Below are positions 6,221 through 6,371 of a stretch of 6,371 bases of DNA, piece by piece (position 1 is the stretch's first letter; each line of letters opens with the position of its first letter). The notes beneath the pieces are model-generated. The model saw nothing but the letters and a program-made list of their open reading frames with translations, did no database searches and had not been told where the DNA came from. The stretch is from an uncultured Phycisphaerae bacterium. Its GTDB lineage: Bacteria; Planctomycetota; Phycisphaerae; Phycisphaerales; SM1A02. The DNA lies in NCBI GenBank assembly GCA_937899935.1, contig CALCOW010000184.1, forward strand, positions 1 through 6,371, given 5' to 3'. Position numbers and translations under genes: made by a program.

Positions 6221-6371
6221 ATGGACATTGGCTCTCTCATTACCAGTAGCGTCGTCAAAGCTCCTTTGGCCTCTATAGACAAACGAGCTGTCATCGAGGA
6301 GCTAGTTGATCTTTTGGCAGCCGCCGATGGTAAACTCGATAGCGACAAAATCAAGGCGATCGTTTGGGAAA
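6221..6371 (+). CDS. PTS IIA / PtsN-like domain protein, 3'-partial (cut by window end)
   Basis: Only the first 50 residues are visible. The pattern of a short hydrophobic opening (MDIGSLI), an alternating strand-like stretch, then DKRAVIEELVDLLAAADGK and the end of a helix at AIVWE resembles the N-terminus of mannitol/fructose-type PTS IIA domains, including the nitrogen-regulatory PtsN. There, a phosphorylatable histidine follows near residues 60-75; that part lies outside the window, so catalytic competence cannot be judged. An in-frame TAA at 6185 precedes the ATG, and no other start codon lies between, which supports this start. No Shine-Dalgarno is visible. A TATAAC at 6199-6204 could be a -10 box giving a very short leader. 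The assignment rests on a short similarity by eye and is moderate. Confidence 0.6.
   Translation, partial: MDIGSLITSSVVKAPLASIDKRAVIEELVDLLAAADGKLDSDKIKAIVWE

Noticed and set aside
6112..6354. Minus-strand open frame of 80 codons at the right edge
   Set aside because: It is low-complexity and serine/leucine-rich, antisense to the PtsN-like start, with no recognisable motif.

Overview
This 6.4 kb window is a compact stretch of bacterial chromosome of moderate base composition (roughly half G+C by eye). It holds six recognisable genes, almost all for core functions, plus the start of a seventh at the right edge. The best lineage guess is a planctomycete, possibly of the Phycisphaerae type. That rests on three soft clues. 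TatC carries a long extra segment in its second periplasmic loop. A bifunctional-nuclease (DUF151) protein is present. The RsmB-like enzyme has an unusual glycine loop. I could not check the assignment against a database.

Layout. (1) Plus strand, 3-1491: tatC, whose 5' end is probably outside the window, overlaps tadA by about 11 bases (20 if the earlier tadA ATG is used). TatC is the twin-arginine translocase core; TadA makes inosine at the tRNA wobble position. (2) Minus strand, 3118 down to 1436: a DUF151 bifunctional-nuclease family gene, then truD (tRNA pseudouridine-13 synthase) after a 9-base gap. truD converges on tadA and their 3' ends overlap by 56 bases. (3) A 399-base divergent intergenic region, 3119-3517. 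It has a clear ribosome binding site and a plausible promoter for the minus-strand pair, weaker promoter candidates for metK, and several inverted repeats. (4) Plus strand, 3518-6089: metK (S-adenosylmethionine synthetase) overlaps by 14 bases an RsmB-like 16S rRNA m5C methyltransferase that must use a non-ATG start. (5) A 131-base gap with a small hairpin, then at 6221 a PtsN/PTS-IIA-like protein cut off by the window end after 50 codons.

The common thread is RNA modification: tadA and truD act on tRNA, the RsmB-like enzyme on rRNA, and metK makes the methyl donor that RsmB consumes. I see no mobile element, CRISPR array, tRNA, rRNA, phage gene or recognisable defence system, and no convincing undescribed multi-gene system. 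The points most worth a second look are the TatC loop insertion, the metK/rsmB overlap with its TTG start, the antisense 3' overlap of tadA and truD, and the structured leader region upstream of metK.
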